Assembly (NCBI GenBank): GCA_037447655.1
Contig: JBBHKE010002994.1
Location: 56,845-86,844 of the forward strand
Length of the DNA stretch: 30,000 nt
Source: Zygnema cylindricum
Taxonomy: Eukaryota; Streptophyta; Zygnematophyceae; Zygnematales; Zygnemataceae
Direction of reading: 5' to 3'
The stretch's first letter is position 1; each line of letters starts with the position of its first letter. Both the position numbers and the translations under genes were made by a program. This document shows positions 20,280 to 29,104 of this stretch, one piece after another. Under the pieces are notes generated by a model. The model saw nothing but the letters and a program-made list of their open reading frames with translations. It had not been told where the DNA came from and did not search any database.

Positions 20280-20800
20280 GATTATTATTTTTCTGTATCT
20301 GCCAACCCACCTCTTACAGGTACGCTGGTTGCTACAGAGAAAAATGAAGCGAACGCCTCGCGGATGAACATCTGACGGTCATTATTACCTCCAATACCTT
20401 TGGAGAGTATTGGTAAGATTCTCTGTAATGTTGTTTCGCTTATAAAAACAAAATAAGCGGTACGTATTGGTACGGATAGTCGCGAATTTCTGTAAACTAC
20501 CCCACTTTTCGACTGATGGAACTTGACCCTAAGATAAAGTGTCACGATGGACTACCACACGAATTCTCAAAATTTGCACATGAACGTACCTTCGGACAAA
20601 GTGGACGCAAGTCCACCAAAACCCAACCGAAAATCCAAAAAAATAAATCGTAACGCTCGTTCGTCACGCTATTCCTGTGTAGAAGACAAGGAGTCGCCAA
20701 AGTGGTACTGCACAGTACCAGAGTTCTGTCGTACGATCACTTGTTACACAATTACATGGTAACAAATGAAGATTTTATGTTAAAACTGGTCGGTGTGAAA
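20280..20800. repeat. Dispersed repeat beta, copy 3 (blocks head to head)
   Basis: Block I lies on the minus strand (20533 down to about 20285) and includes TTATTTTGTTTTTATAAGC and AAACAACATTACAGAGAATC read from that strand. Block II follows on the plus strand from 20550 (GTCACGATGGACTACCAC, then CGGACAAAGTGG and ACAAATGAAGATTTT). In copy 1 both blocks point the same way, so one block has been inverted here. A 71-codon frame at 20547 is not conserved in copy 1. Confidence 0.5.
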
Positions 20801-21349
20801 AGACTCTGACGATTTTCAATGTACAATCTTAGCTTACGTGATACCACTCAATTTATAACACGTGGTTTACAGGCTCTACGCGATGGAACATCGTCCAAAA
20901 TATAACAGCCCGTAATGTTGGCAGTACAGTTACATGTTTTCATGATGGAACGTTAGTACGTTACCCCAACCTTAATAAATTATCAGCAGTAATAACGTAG
21001 GCCAAAAGATAAAAATATTATTGCACGGAAAATCATCTTGATACAATAGGGACACAAGAACAAATGGATAATAACCGTCATGGGACGCTAAAACGGCGGT
21101 CTAGCCGTACATATTTTTCCTGAAGACCAACCAATTTTAACTTATCCAGCCCCCAAATCGTTTCCTGTTTCGATACTTCGCCAATTTTCAAACTTCGCTG
21201 CCAAGCTAAACAGTAGAACCTCATTCGTGGATGTACAGACGTTACAGCAGGGCTTAAAAAACGACTCGCGTACGAATTTTTCCCAATTTCCCAATCCCGT
21301 CTTTCCCAAATTTGGATTCGAGCTCTAGACTTATCTCAAAAAGTCAACC
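20801..21349 (+). promoter_or_regulatory. Upstream region of the C2 gene
   Basis: No other gene is visible. The last 100 bases repeat the word TTTCCCAA three times and end in a strong start context, TCAACCATGGCGG, with A at -3 and G at +4. A TTAAAAAA stretch near 21255 is the only TATA-like candidate. The transcription start is not identifiable. Confidence 0.3.
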
Positions 21350-21994
21350 ATGGCGGTCAATGCGGGACACGAAACGGAGCGAAAACTGAGCGTGACTCTC
21401 AAACATGCCACCGGGTTAAAGAAAAAATGGTTCAGCAGTTATTATCCATGCGCCTCGCTCGAAATTCTAGGAACTAATGCGAAATTTGTCTCTTCAGTAT
21501 GGGAAAATACCACCTCATTCCCTAGATGGAAGGAAACTTTTACTTTCTCCATCCCTGAGAGTGCCTTGCTGGACCAATTACCCATTTTGTTTATCCAAAT
21601 ATTCGACCCTCGCGAGAGGAAACTTTTAGGAGTTTCCTTAATTTCCCTCGCACTCGCTGTTTTTGATGTCGAAAAGACGCATGAAGTCAATTCCCGAGTT
21701 TTCACACCGAGCGGAAAGAAAAAAGGGAGAGTATCGGTGACATATCGTCTGCACGGAAGTCAGTTTCCAGAAAATCGTTTATTCGCGGCGCACGAAATTC
21801 ACGAAATCGCTCGAAAACAGAAAACATTACCACAGGAAACCAAAAATAGTATGGATTCTGACGCGATGTCGGCGGCTGAAGCTGCCCTGATGGTTGGATT
21901 GGCCTTACAATTGGGAGGAGGATTTGATGGAGGTGGCGGGGGGGCATGCGGTGGCGGGGGATGTGGCGGTGGATGCGGCGGTGGATGCGGCTGA
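21350..21994 (+). CDS. SRC2-like C2-domain protein with Gly/Cys-rich tail
   Basis: This is a 214-residue intronless frame with an excellent start context. Residues about 11-130 form one C2 domain: RKLSVTLKHATGLKK opens the first strands, the motif NTTSFPRWKETFTFSIPE follows, then LFIQIFDPRERKLLGVSLI, and a closing PSGKKKGRVSVTYRL that matches the end of plant SRC2-type C2 domains. In that family the domain docks the protein to membranes during cold, stress or defence responses; here that role is inferred. Most usual calcium-binding Asp positions are missing (one Asp remains in IFDPRE), so calcium-independent binding is likely. Residues 150-175 are polar. The last 25 are almost only Gly, with four Cys spaced 3-4 apart. 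Family tails are commonly Gly/Pro-rich, so the Cys pattern is unusual. Confidence 0.85.
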   Translation: MAVNAGHETERKLSVTLKHATGLKKKWFSSYYPCASLEILGTNAKFVSSVWENTTSFPRWKETFTFSIPESALLDQLPILFIQIFDPRERKLLGVSLISLALAVFDVEKTHEVNSRVFTPSGKKKGRVSVTYRLHGSQFPENRLFAAHEIHEIARKQKTLPQETKNSMDSDAMSAAEAALMVGLALQLGGGFDGGGGGACGGGGCGGGCGGGCG

Positions 21995-22024
21995 TGTGGA
22001 TTAGTTTCTAACAACATTTATAAG

Positions 22025-22215
22025 AAAGGTTTTTTTTTAAAAGATAGGATAACAAATTTTGAATATGAAAGGTTGGATAAGGAAGATTGGATATGAAAGA
22101 TAGGAAAACAAAGGGGGATAAGAAAGGTTGGACAATAGATATTGCATAAAAAAGATTGGATAACAAAGATAGGAAAACAAAGATTGGATAAGAAAGATTA
22201 GTTAAGAAAGAGTAC
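22025..22215 (+). repeat. Degenerate A/G-rich minisatellite in 3' region of the C2 gene
   Basis: Variants of AAAGATTGGATAAGAAAG and AAAGATAGGAAAACAAAG recur every 14-18 bases. It probably lies within the transcript's 3' UTR. The strand is strongly purine-biased. Confidence 0.65.
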
Positions 22216-22404
22216 TTGTAATTGGGAGATTTGTTAGGAAAGATTAGGTGATAGAGCATTTGAATTTGGGTTCAGCTCTATCTTGATACTGTATGTTGGA
22301 CATTGTCCATGGTGTGGAATGGAGGAAAATGGAAATTGAAATTTGCAAGGGAGGATTTTATTTACAATTAGTAACGGTTGCTTGACCTTTTCAAGGGTAT
22401 ATTT

Positions 22405-22410
22405 AATAAA
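22405..22410 (+). terminator. Candidate poly(A) signal of the C2 gene
   Basis: AATAAA lies about 410 bases after the stop codon. It is the only canonical hexamer on this strand in the expected region. Plant-type signals are loose, so the real site may be elsewhere. Confidence 0.25.
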
Positions 22411-22604
22411 CCAGTTACGTGGAGGAGCAATTTTCCTTTTATATCCATTTGTAAATTAGTATGACCAATTGTTGGATTCTGAAAAAACTATCATTTTTGT
22501 ATTTTGGAAGTTTTTGTGCCATGGGGCTTCTTGAAAGGATTTGGAAGAAATTTTCTCTTATCGTTTTTTTTTCACTTTTTTTTTGTTCCTGTTTGTTTGT
22601 CAAC

Positions 22605-22656
22605 ATGGTAGCAAACGTCGTCAAATTGGGATGGTAGCAAACGTCGTCAAATTGGG
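22605..22656. repeat. 26-bp perfect tandem duplication
   Basis: Two identical 26-base units (22605-22630, 22631-22656) contain ATGGTAGCAAACGTCGTC. Their identity suggests a recent duplication. Confidence 0.9.
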
Positions 22657-22818
22657 TTGATATTCTACAACTTAAGCAGGACATATGAATTTCAGATTTA
22701 TCGTAATCACAAATTAAATTTGCTGGAATGCATTGAAATATTTATGTTACGGCATTTAGCCTTACATTATTCTATAATTGCTCAAGTGAAAAGACATTTG
22801 TTTTGCTCCCTATAACTG

Positions 22819-22951
22819 TGTGACCTCCATTGTGGGTAACACTGTGACCTCAATCAGCCCACAAAGTATCCAACTTATATGTGACCTCCATTGTGGGTAA
22901 CTCTGTGACCTCAATTGGCCCACAATTAGCCCACAGAGTATCCAACTTATA
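22819..22951. repeat. Tandem duplication, 61 and 72 bp units
   Basis: Both units contain TGTGACCTCCATTGTGGG and GTATCCAACTTATA. The second carries an extra 11 bases that repeat GCCCACAA locally. Each unit also has TGTGACCTC twice, so a smaller repeat underlies it. Confidence 0.85.
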
Positions 22952-23275
22952 TGAAGCCTCTAGGATAGAATTTGCCCTTTTGACTTTCAAACCAAATAAA
23001 AGTCGTCCGGTCAGACAAGAGTTTTGACCAACCTCACCCTTGAGGGCCCGACTCCCGAGAGTCAGATGCAAAAAAATCTCTGAATTTGCTCCCCAAAGAA
23101 TCTCTGAATAAGAATCTTTGAATTTGCTCCCCTAAGCAATTAGTTATGGCTGGCCAAAGAGGGCCTATTTATGCAAAAGGTCACTTGGCGAGAGGCGCCT
23201 CAAAAATTACTAAGTCCCTAAACCACTACTCACAACTACCTACTACTAAACCTTGGACCAATGAGAATAGTGTAG
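22952..23275. other. Intergenic, ends at copia LTR
   Basis: No gene is recognised. The word AATCTCTGAAT/AATCTTTGAATTTGCTCCCC repeats at about 23075-23130. A frame starting at 23146 runs into the LTR and has no domain. Confidence 0.4.
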
Positions 23276-23633
23276 TGTTGGTTTTAAAAGCTTTGTCCTC
23301 GGTAAATAGAGCTGTGAGGGGAGGTTATAACTTAGAATATTTTTTGTTCAAGTTGGTTGTAATACTTACCTTAAATAGTGTGACACTGAAGTAATAACTC
23401 TAGAGAATATCATACGGTCACATAAACACGCGTCAGCACTACAGACAACGCAGGAAGTGCGAAATGGCAGGAAGTGCAGAATGCCTCTGAACACATGTCA
23501 CATATCGAACGAGTGAATTCAGGAAATCAGACGGACAGAAAGTGAACCAAACATTTGGGAAAACAATTGTAAAGGACAAATACCACATGCTGATTTTTAC
23601 CAAACTAACAGCTGCGATCTAAGTGGGACCACA

Positions 23634-23673
23634 GGTGACGAGGTTCTTCGGAAGGTGACGAGGTTCTTCGAAA
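23634..23673. repeat. 20-bp tandem repeat in the LTR
   Basis: Unit GGTGACGAGGTTCTTCG plus three bases occurs twice in a row. The homologous LTR near 27215 has a single copy, so this is a duplication private to element 1. Confidence 0.85.
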
Positions 23674-23908
23674 GCACTACAGATATTTGTACAAGTTAAC
23701 CATAGCCGCTTCGACTTATTTGGCTTTTGTTGACTAAGCAGCAACATTATGTGTACGGCGCCAAATTGTAAATACTTGAAGAAATATATTCTTGTAGTGT
23801 AGTACATAAGAAACTAGTGTTTCACTATTTAGCTTTAGGCTAGTTGCAAATAGGTTTTTTGGAAATACCTCAAGTACTGTGTCGTACTAGAGTTTGTACC
23901 ACTACAGT

Positions 23909-23989
23909 ACAGTACCACTATGTGCAGACACATGATTGTCGTAATACAATACAGTACCACTATTCCAGGTGCAGACACCTGATTGGTCG
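23909..23989. repeat. Direct repeat of palindromes in LTR, upstream of TATA
   Basis: Two units each read ACAGTACCACTAT, then a palindrome around GTGCAGACAC, then TGATTG. The palindromes are ATGTGCAGACACAT (23920-23933) and AGGTGCAGACACCT (23967-23980). They lie 35-95 bases before the TATA box at 24015, in the expected U3 enhancer position. Confidence 0.7.
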
Positions 23990-24014
23990 GTGAGCACTAG
24001 ATACTCACTCGGTG

Positions 24015-24020
24015 TATAAA
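24015..24020 (+). promoter_or_regulatory. TATA box of copia element 1 LTR
   Basis: GTGTATAAAG lies about 210 bases before the LTR end, the usual position between U3 and R. The block GTTTAGGACTTAG just behind it recurs in the solo LTR near 26041. Confidence 0.5.
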
Positions 24021-24271
24021 GTTTAGGACTTAGAAATATTTTGCCATCCAGTTTTAGGAATACATAAATCTAAGGGCAGTTTTTGGGAAACTTACAAAGT
24101 CCCTATCTTATGGTTTACTGGACCAATTGTGTTATAATTTTGGGAATTGACAGCTTGTAAGTTGGTTTGTTTATGTGCTTTATTTGGTATTAATTTGACC
24201 CGAGTGTCAGATTGTGTAGTGAATCAAAAGTGGTATCTTGGTGGGATTCTTGTTAAGCTTCTGTTTTAGTC

Positions 24272-25302
24272 ATGTCTAATTCTACAACTACTACTGCAGC
24301 TCCACCTGCACCAGTGGTCATAGAAAAATAGGTTATGGGCTTGTCTTCAAGGATCTCTATCTTTAATTGGCAGAAATATGCTTACTGGGCGGATATGGTT
24401 GAGTCATACTTTGAAACTTCAAGTTTGCAAGAGATTTTGGATAGATCACTTGATGAATCTGATCCAACATGGGCGAGGAAAATTCACTTGTTTGAAACAA
24501 TCTGAAGCAATGTCTCTCGGAGAACTTGGTTATATCATGAATCAATATGAAAAAGGCAATTGCTATTTGGAAATCGCTTAAGGCGTTTTATGAAAAGGCG
24601 AATGTTCAGGAGGAACTTCTGTTGGCAATTAAGATTTGGGACTACATTTATTCGGGGGGAACAATGGTCGAATATACTTATAACTTTCAAACTCTTATTG
24701 ATGCTCATGCATGTGCTGGTGGCACTATTCCTAAATTCCAACAAGCTGCTTTAATCATTAGAGGTCTTCCCACCAGTATGAAAGATGCATCTGTAGAATT
24801 GAAAAAGCATGATAAAGCTAGCTGGACACTTCAGTTAGATATCAATATTATTTTAGAGGAAGAAGGTACATTAAAAGTTATTAATGGAGAAAAGCAGGTA
24901 GAGGCTTATAACACAGATTTTGATAAGAAGAGTCAGTTTAACTAGTCAAAAAATCAGTTTAATCAGCAAAGGAGTCAGTTTAACCCGAATCAAGGTTAGT
25001 TTAAGTAGTTTAATCAAGGTCAAAATAGACAGTCTTTCACTACATGTTTTTACTATTCAAAAAAAGGTCGTGGATATAGGTATTATCCTAAACTTAAAAA
25101 GGCAAATGAGACAGGTTTATACAAGCCAGGTTGGCAGCATAATCAGTTTAACCAAGGCTTCTCTCGAAACCAGTTACACAAAACTCGTTGTTTTCTTCAT
25201 CTGTAACTCAGGAAGATTAGTCTTTGAGCTTCGATGAACTGGATGAGTCAGAGTTGTTTGCCATGGCAGCAGCGATGGAAGGCTGAAAGGAAGTCGGATG
25301 GA
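24272..25302 (+). pseudogene. Ty1/copia gag, broken
   Basis: The start MSNSTTTTAAPPAPVV is at 24272. Stops follow at 24329 and 24502, and a frameshift occurs near 24545. The best-kept capsid part (24547-24945) reads AIWKSLKAFYEKANVQEEL and later AALIIRGLPTSMKDASVEL, typical of copia gag. An Asn/Gln/Phe-rich linker follows. The single zinc knuckle near 25047 is damaged: the second Cys reads as Tyr, His as Arg and the last Cys as Tyr. The acidic stretch FDELDESELFAMAAAMEG leads into the protease. Confidence 0.85.
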
Positions 25303-25307
25303 TCATG
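25303..25307. repeat. Left target-site duplication of the solo LTR
   Basis: TCATG here matches TCATG at 26321-26325 exactly. Five bases is the usual target duplication for copia and gypsy integrases. Confidence 0.75.
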
Positions 25308-26320
25308 TGTTGGAATTTCTAGATTTATAGGGTATTTTCTAGGTCTAAATAGGTCAGTAAAACAGGAAAAAGGAAAAGGCGGACAACCTGCCTCCACCTC
25401 CTCTCTCTAGCCACCATACTTGTTGTAGTCACTGAAGGATATAGAGGGTGGTTGAGCCATGGCTGTCTTAGTTCAACAGGAAGGACTAAAGAGTGAATTA
25501 TGTCACTCTCAACAAAAGGTTGAGTTCGGCTGGACTCGAACCTCCGACCGGCGGAGCGAGGCGTAGCCGTCAATTTTAACTAGTATGTCGTAGGAGTTCG
25601 TTAACATACATGGGGTGTGATATTCTTTTAAGCTGTGTTTTCATTCTAAATCCGATTAACGTAATGACAAATGAAAGGACATAGAACTAAGTAATGTATA
25701 GTGCGGACATTATTTCGCATGAAATAAATGAATCGCACATTTGTTTCGACGACGAATATTAAATGTCGGTTTACGATCCAACGACATATATCGCTGCCGA
25801 AATCCCGAAATGGTCAATTTGGCGGTTTTTGGACGTGGCGTAACCTGGCGACACGTGGAGAGATAACATTCGGTCGTGAGAATTCCGGGGAACATAAGGA
25901 CGAGTTAAAAGTGTACACGCGTCCACTCAATGGCCTTGCCGTACACAGGCCGTAGAGAAAGTACATCGGCCGTAGTACCTTTTTGTACTCTACAGTCATG
26001 TGATTGGTTCGTACGTCAGTAGATAGGGTTTGTGAGAGGGGTTTAGGACTTAGTGAGAATTTGGTAGGTAGGGACCTCTCTCCCTTAAAAAGTTTTGTAT
26101 AAACTTGGCATCTTTGCCACTTTATAACTAATCGGCTGGTTGGCTGTTTTGAGTGATTCTTTTTGCTACGGACTCACGGAAGGTCACACTGCATAGGGGT
26201 ATTGTCATATTGTATGTTTGTATGCTTGGGCAGCAGTGGTTGTGGTTGAAAGTGGATTAGTTTAAAATCTATCGAGAGGCTTTTTGAATTTTGTAGTCCA
26301 ATGGAGAACACAAAATTGCA
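25308..26320 (+). mobile_element. Solo LTR inserted in the copia protease
   Basis: This 1013-base segment begins TGTTGGAATTTC, ends ACACAAAATTGCA and is flanked by TCATG on both sides. It holds no coding domains, has TATAAA at 26098 and shares GTTTAGGACTTAG and GATTGGT words with the LTR of element 1. TG...CA ends, the 5-base duplication and a matching frame on both sides identify it as a solo LTR of another, probably copia-type, family. Its left part contains a reversed segment also found in the gypsy element. Confidence 0.8.
25318..25585 (-). mobile_element. Possible tRNA-derived SINE inside the solo LTR
   Basis: On the minus strand the unit begins with a GC-rich tRNA-like head, includes the B-box match GGTTCGAGTCC (25532-25542), and continues with a body whose last 120 bases also occur at 8929-9047. 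No convincing A box and no cloverleaf were found. The unit's 3' end reaches the LTR terminus, which is odd for an independent insertion, so it may instead be native LTR sequence. Confidence 0.4.
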
Positions 26321-26739
26321 TCATGGACACGGGAGCATCCGCTCACATGTGTTAGAACCACACACTTTTTACTAATCAAAAATCGACACCTGCAAGAAAT
26401 ATTTTATATGCTTGTGGAATGAGGTTCTAGACTTCTGCTCAGGGTGATGTTTGCTTGTTGGTAGATATAAAAGGAAAGTCAGTTGAAAGAACACTTCACA
26501 AAGTTTTGTATGTTCCACAATTCAAAAAGAATCTGTTTTCTACTTGTTTAGTTGAGAACAAAGGTTTTGAGGTCGACCTTAAAAGGAGTAGGCAGGTTGT
26601 GAGCAAGCTAGGAAAGGTAGCGGTCACAAGAACAAGAGATGAAAGCAAAATGTATCGTATGGATATGGCTAGTTCTAAGGAAGATGATCTTCTCTACTCA
26701 AGTGTTATATACGAGAATGAATTATGGCATAAGAGGTAA
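26321..26739 (+). pseudogene. Ty1/copia protease and pre-integrase region
   Basis: The catalytic motif DTGAS begins at 26326, followed by a stop at 26350 and another at 26428. From 26455 to 26739 the frame is open: KVLYVPQFKKNLFS is a hallmark of the copia protease C-terminal side, and ELWHKR opens the pre-integrase zinc module. The protease would have cut the polyprotein. The solo LTR separates this piece from gag, immediately before the catalytic Asp codon. Confidence 0.88.
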
Positions 26740-26998
26740 GGCCATGTTAATTATAACAGCTTGAGGAAAATGGTAAATGTTGGAAAAATAGAGGGTGTTT
26801 CTCTTAAAGATAAGTCGGTTAAAACTTTTGATGGCTCCTCATTAGGAAAGATTCATAAGCTGCCTTTTTCACAAGAGTCAGAGCACACGTGAACCAATGT
26901 CTTGCACCTCATCCATTCTGATGTTTTGGGACCGGCTTAGGTGCCCTTTTCTCGGGGGGTTCCCTTTATGGTAAAGTTTAACGACGATTTATCACAGA
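26740..26998 (+). pseudogene. Ty1/copia integrase, N-terminal fragment
   Basis: After a stop at 26737-26739, GHVNYNSLRKM continues the zinc module, but both zinc Cys positions read as Phe and Ser (FDGSSLGK). HLIHSDVLGPA carries the first catalytic Asp and VKFNDDLSQ the second. The text ends at 26998-27003, where the opposite-strand LTR starts. The catalytic Glu is absent. Confidence 0.85.
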
Positions 26999-27560
26999 GT
27001 ACTTGAAGTACTTCCAAAAAACCTATTTACAACTAGCCTAAAACTAAATAGTGAAACACTATTTTCTAATCTACTACACTACAAGGATATGTTTCTTCAA
27101 GTATTTACAATTTTGCGGTGTACACATAAAGTTGTTGCTTAGTCACCAATAGCCAAATAAGTCGAACCGGCTGTTGTGAATTGTACGAATATTTGGAGTG
27201 CTTTCGAAGCACCTCGTCACCTGTGGTCCCACTTAGATTGTAGCCGTTAGTTTGGTAAAAATCAACGTCTAGTATTGTCCTTTACAATTGTTTCCCAGAT
27301 GTTCGGTTCACTTTCTGTCAGCCGATTTGCCGAATTCACTCGTTCAATATGATACATGTGTTCAAAGCCATTCCGCGCTTCTTGCTTTGTCTGTAATGCT
27401 AACGTGTGTCTTTGTGATCGTACGATATACTCTAGATTTACTACTTCACTGTCACACTATTTAAGGAAAGTATTACAACCAACTTAAACCAAAAATATTA
27501 TAAGTTATAAACCTCCTCTCACATCTCTATCTACTGAGGACAAAGCTTTTAAAACCAACA
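26999..27560 (-). mobile_element. 3' LTR of copia element 2, truncated
   Basis: It starts TGTTGGTTTTAAAAGC at 27560 on the minus strand and matches the element 1 LTR (23276 to about 23880) almost throughout, with many point differences. The remaining 350 bases, including palindromes and TATA, are missing. The cut falls at AGTACT, also present at the end of the element 1 integrase fragment. Confidence 0.85.
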
Positions 27561-27567
27561 CTCTCCT
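27561..27567 (-). promoter_or_regulatory. Polypurine tract of copia element 2
   Basis: AGGAGAG on the minus strand sits directly before the LTR start TGTTGG and 17 bases after the RNase H stop. This is the site that primes plus-strand synthesis in LTR retrotransposons. It is short. Confidence 0.55.
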
Positions 27568-27583
27568 AAAGCTTTAGACCCAG

Positions 27584-28122
27584 TTATTCACTTAACCCAA
27601 TAGCATTTTTGCAAAAATATAATTTAGGTGCAGGCTGAGCTTTAGTTAGCATATCAGCAACAATATTTTCATCAGGCAAATAGCACAATTTTATGACTCT
27701 AGCAAGCATATTTTCTCAGACATAATGCAGTCTAACGTCCATGTGCTTACTCTTAAAGTGGTGGTTAAGATTGGAGGCGATGGCAATGGCTGCTTGGTTG
27801 TCACACTAGATGACTTGAGGACCAGTGTGCATGTATCATAATTCTTGTAAAAGTGCCTTTACCGATAGGAGTTCATTGAGGGCAGAACTTGTTGCCAGGT
27901 ATTCTGACTCTATTTTTGATTGAGCCGTGGCTTTCTGAAGTGTGCTGCTCCAGCAGTAGGTTCCATTTCCATATGTAAATCAAATCCGGTAGTTGATTTT
28001 TTGCTAGGCATGTCGCCATAGCTAGCATTGCTCCAAGTTTGCATCTTTACTTTCCTCCTCCAAGATCAAGTTTGAGATTCCAATTTCCTGCGAGGTATCT
28101 CTGAACTCTTTTTGTGTTTTCT
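27584..28122 (-). pseudogene. Ty1/copia RNase H and pol C-terminus, broken
   Basis: RVQRYLAGNWNLKL opens the fragment. WSNASYGDMPSKKSTTG, SKIESEYLATSSALNELL and CDNQAAIAIASN follow, with catalytic Asp/Glu positions in the ASY, ESEY and CDN motifs. The end LPDENIVADMLTKAQP leads to the natural stop TAA at 27584. Internal stops near 27850, 27810 and 27715, and a frameshift near 27950, inactivate it. All typical C-terminal copia motifs are present. Confidence 0.9.
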
Positions 28123-28127
28123 ACAAC

Positions 28128-29096
28128 CAGTGTTGCACGAGAAGAACTAGCAGTAGTAGTAGATGTAGACATAGACTTCAGCTGAAGCTACAAGAAATCA
28201 TATCAAAAAGCCAACTTTGATATAGCATAGAATGTAATCCAAGAAGCCAAATAGAACCAAAATCCACACTAATATATTGTCACATATAGTCTGGAAATTC
28301 CCAAAATTGCAGCCTAATTGATCTAGTAAACCATAAGATATAACACTTGGAAGTTTCCAAAAAACTGTCGCTTGGAGAGTTAGATCTCATTACTGGATAA
28401 TACAATTTTGGCTAATTCCTAAAATTTATATTCACAGAGAGTATCTACTAAAAACTAACTTATTAGATGCCTACACCTAGAACTACAGTATTATACTATG
28501 CTACCACAAAGTACCGAAACAATACCTTTATATACCGTGAGTACGTCCAAGCCCTATTTGGCTACTACACAAAAATATGATTAAACTAACACTAAATTCT
28601 AATAAGCTACGCTACAAATTAACGTGTTTCAGATATATTCAGATTGTCTCCCGTACAGTAGTGTTCCACGTGCTTAGTCAGTAGTGGATGCAAAAGTCTA
28701 GCCGAGTACATCTCACATGAGTTCGTACAAAGTGATGAGTCATTTTGTGGTCCCACGTGAATTGCGTCCGCTGACCCGATTCAAATCTATGGTCGATGTT
28801 AAATGTTGTAACACAATTTTCCCGGATAATCGGGTAAGTCCTATTCCCTCCGATTTTTCAAATGTATTTGTTCGATGTATGTTGTGTGTGAAAGTGCGTC
28901 GGTGCCTTTCCATAAAACCTGTATGATGTTCTTTTGCCGATGCGTGTCTTTGTAGAAGTACAATACACTCAAAGAACTTGTGCTACTGTCATACTAAATA
29001 AGGTAAGTATTATAGTTTTCTTAGACCAAAAATATTCTAAGTCTTTAGACTCTCATAACAACCCTGTTTACTAAGTATGAAGATTTCCTAAATTCA
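28128..29096 (-). mobile_element. Nested copia LTR with leader and gag start
   Basis: An LTR-like stretch begins TGTTATGAGAG at 29060 (minus) and ends near 28233. It has TATATAAAG at 28535-28527 and shares CTTATGGTTTACT and TTTTGGGAATT with the LTR of element 1. A leader follows, then a gag start at 28172, MSTSTTTASSSRATLVVEN, similar to the gag start of element 1. After about 18 codons it switches into RNase H. About 36 bases between the end of RT and the LTR may belong to the inserted piece. Confidence 0.65.
28527..28535 (-). promoter_or_regulatory. TATA box of the nested LTR
   Basis: TATATAAAG on the minus strand lies about 300 bases before the LTR end, at the same relative place as the TATA box of element 1. 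Confidence 0.45.
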
Positions 29097-29104
29097 ACAT
29101 ATTT

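Larger units (their letters stand above)
23276..24226 (+). mobile_element. 5' LTR of copia element 1
   Basis: The LTR begins TGTTGGTTTTAAAAGC. Its start is set by comparison with the opposite-strand copy, where TGTTGG directly follows a polypurine stretch and the end of RNase H. It contains a 20-bp tandem repeat (23634-23673), two palindromes in direct repeat (23920-23981) and a TATAAA at 24015. The end is put at CA (24225-24226), just before TGGTATC. The first 600 bases match 27560-26999 in reverse complement. Confidence 0.8.
23276..26998 (+). mobile_element. Ty1/copia element 1, plus strand, truncated in integrase
   Basis: Parts in order are 5' LTR, primer-site remnant, gag, protease (interrupted by a solo LTR at 25308-26320), pre-integrase zinc region and the start of the integrase core. 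Protease-integrase order before any RT is diagnostic of Ty1/copia. The element stops abruptly at about 26998, where a second copia LTR in opposite orientation begins. RT, RNase H and 3' LTR are missing. Confidence 0.9.

Noticed and set aside
25500-25590. A tRNA gene on the minus strand around GGTTCGAGTCC.
   Set aside because: The T-arm stem has two mismatches, no 5' acceptor strand pairs with the expected 3' strand, and no A box is convincing. At most a tRNA-derived relic.
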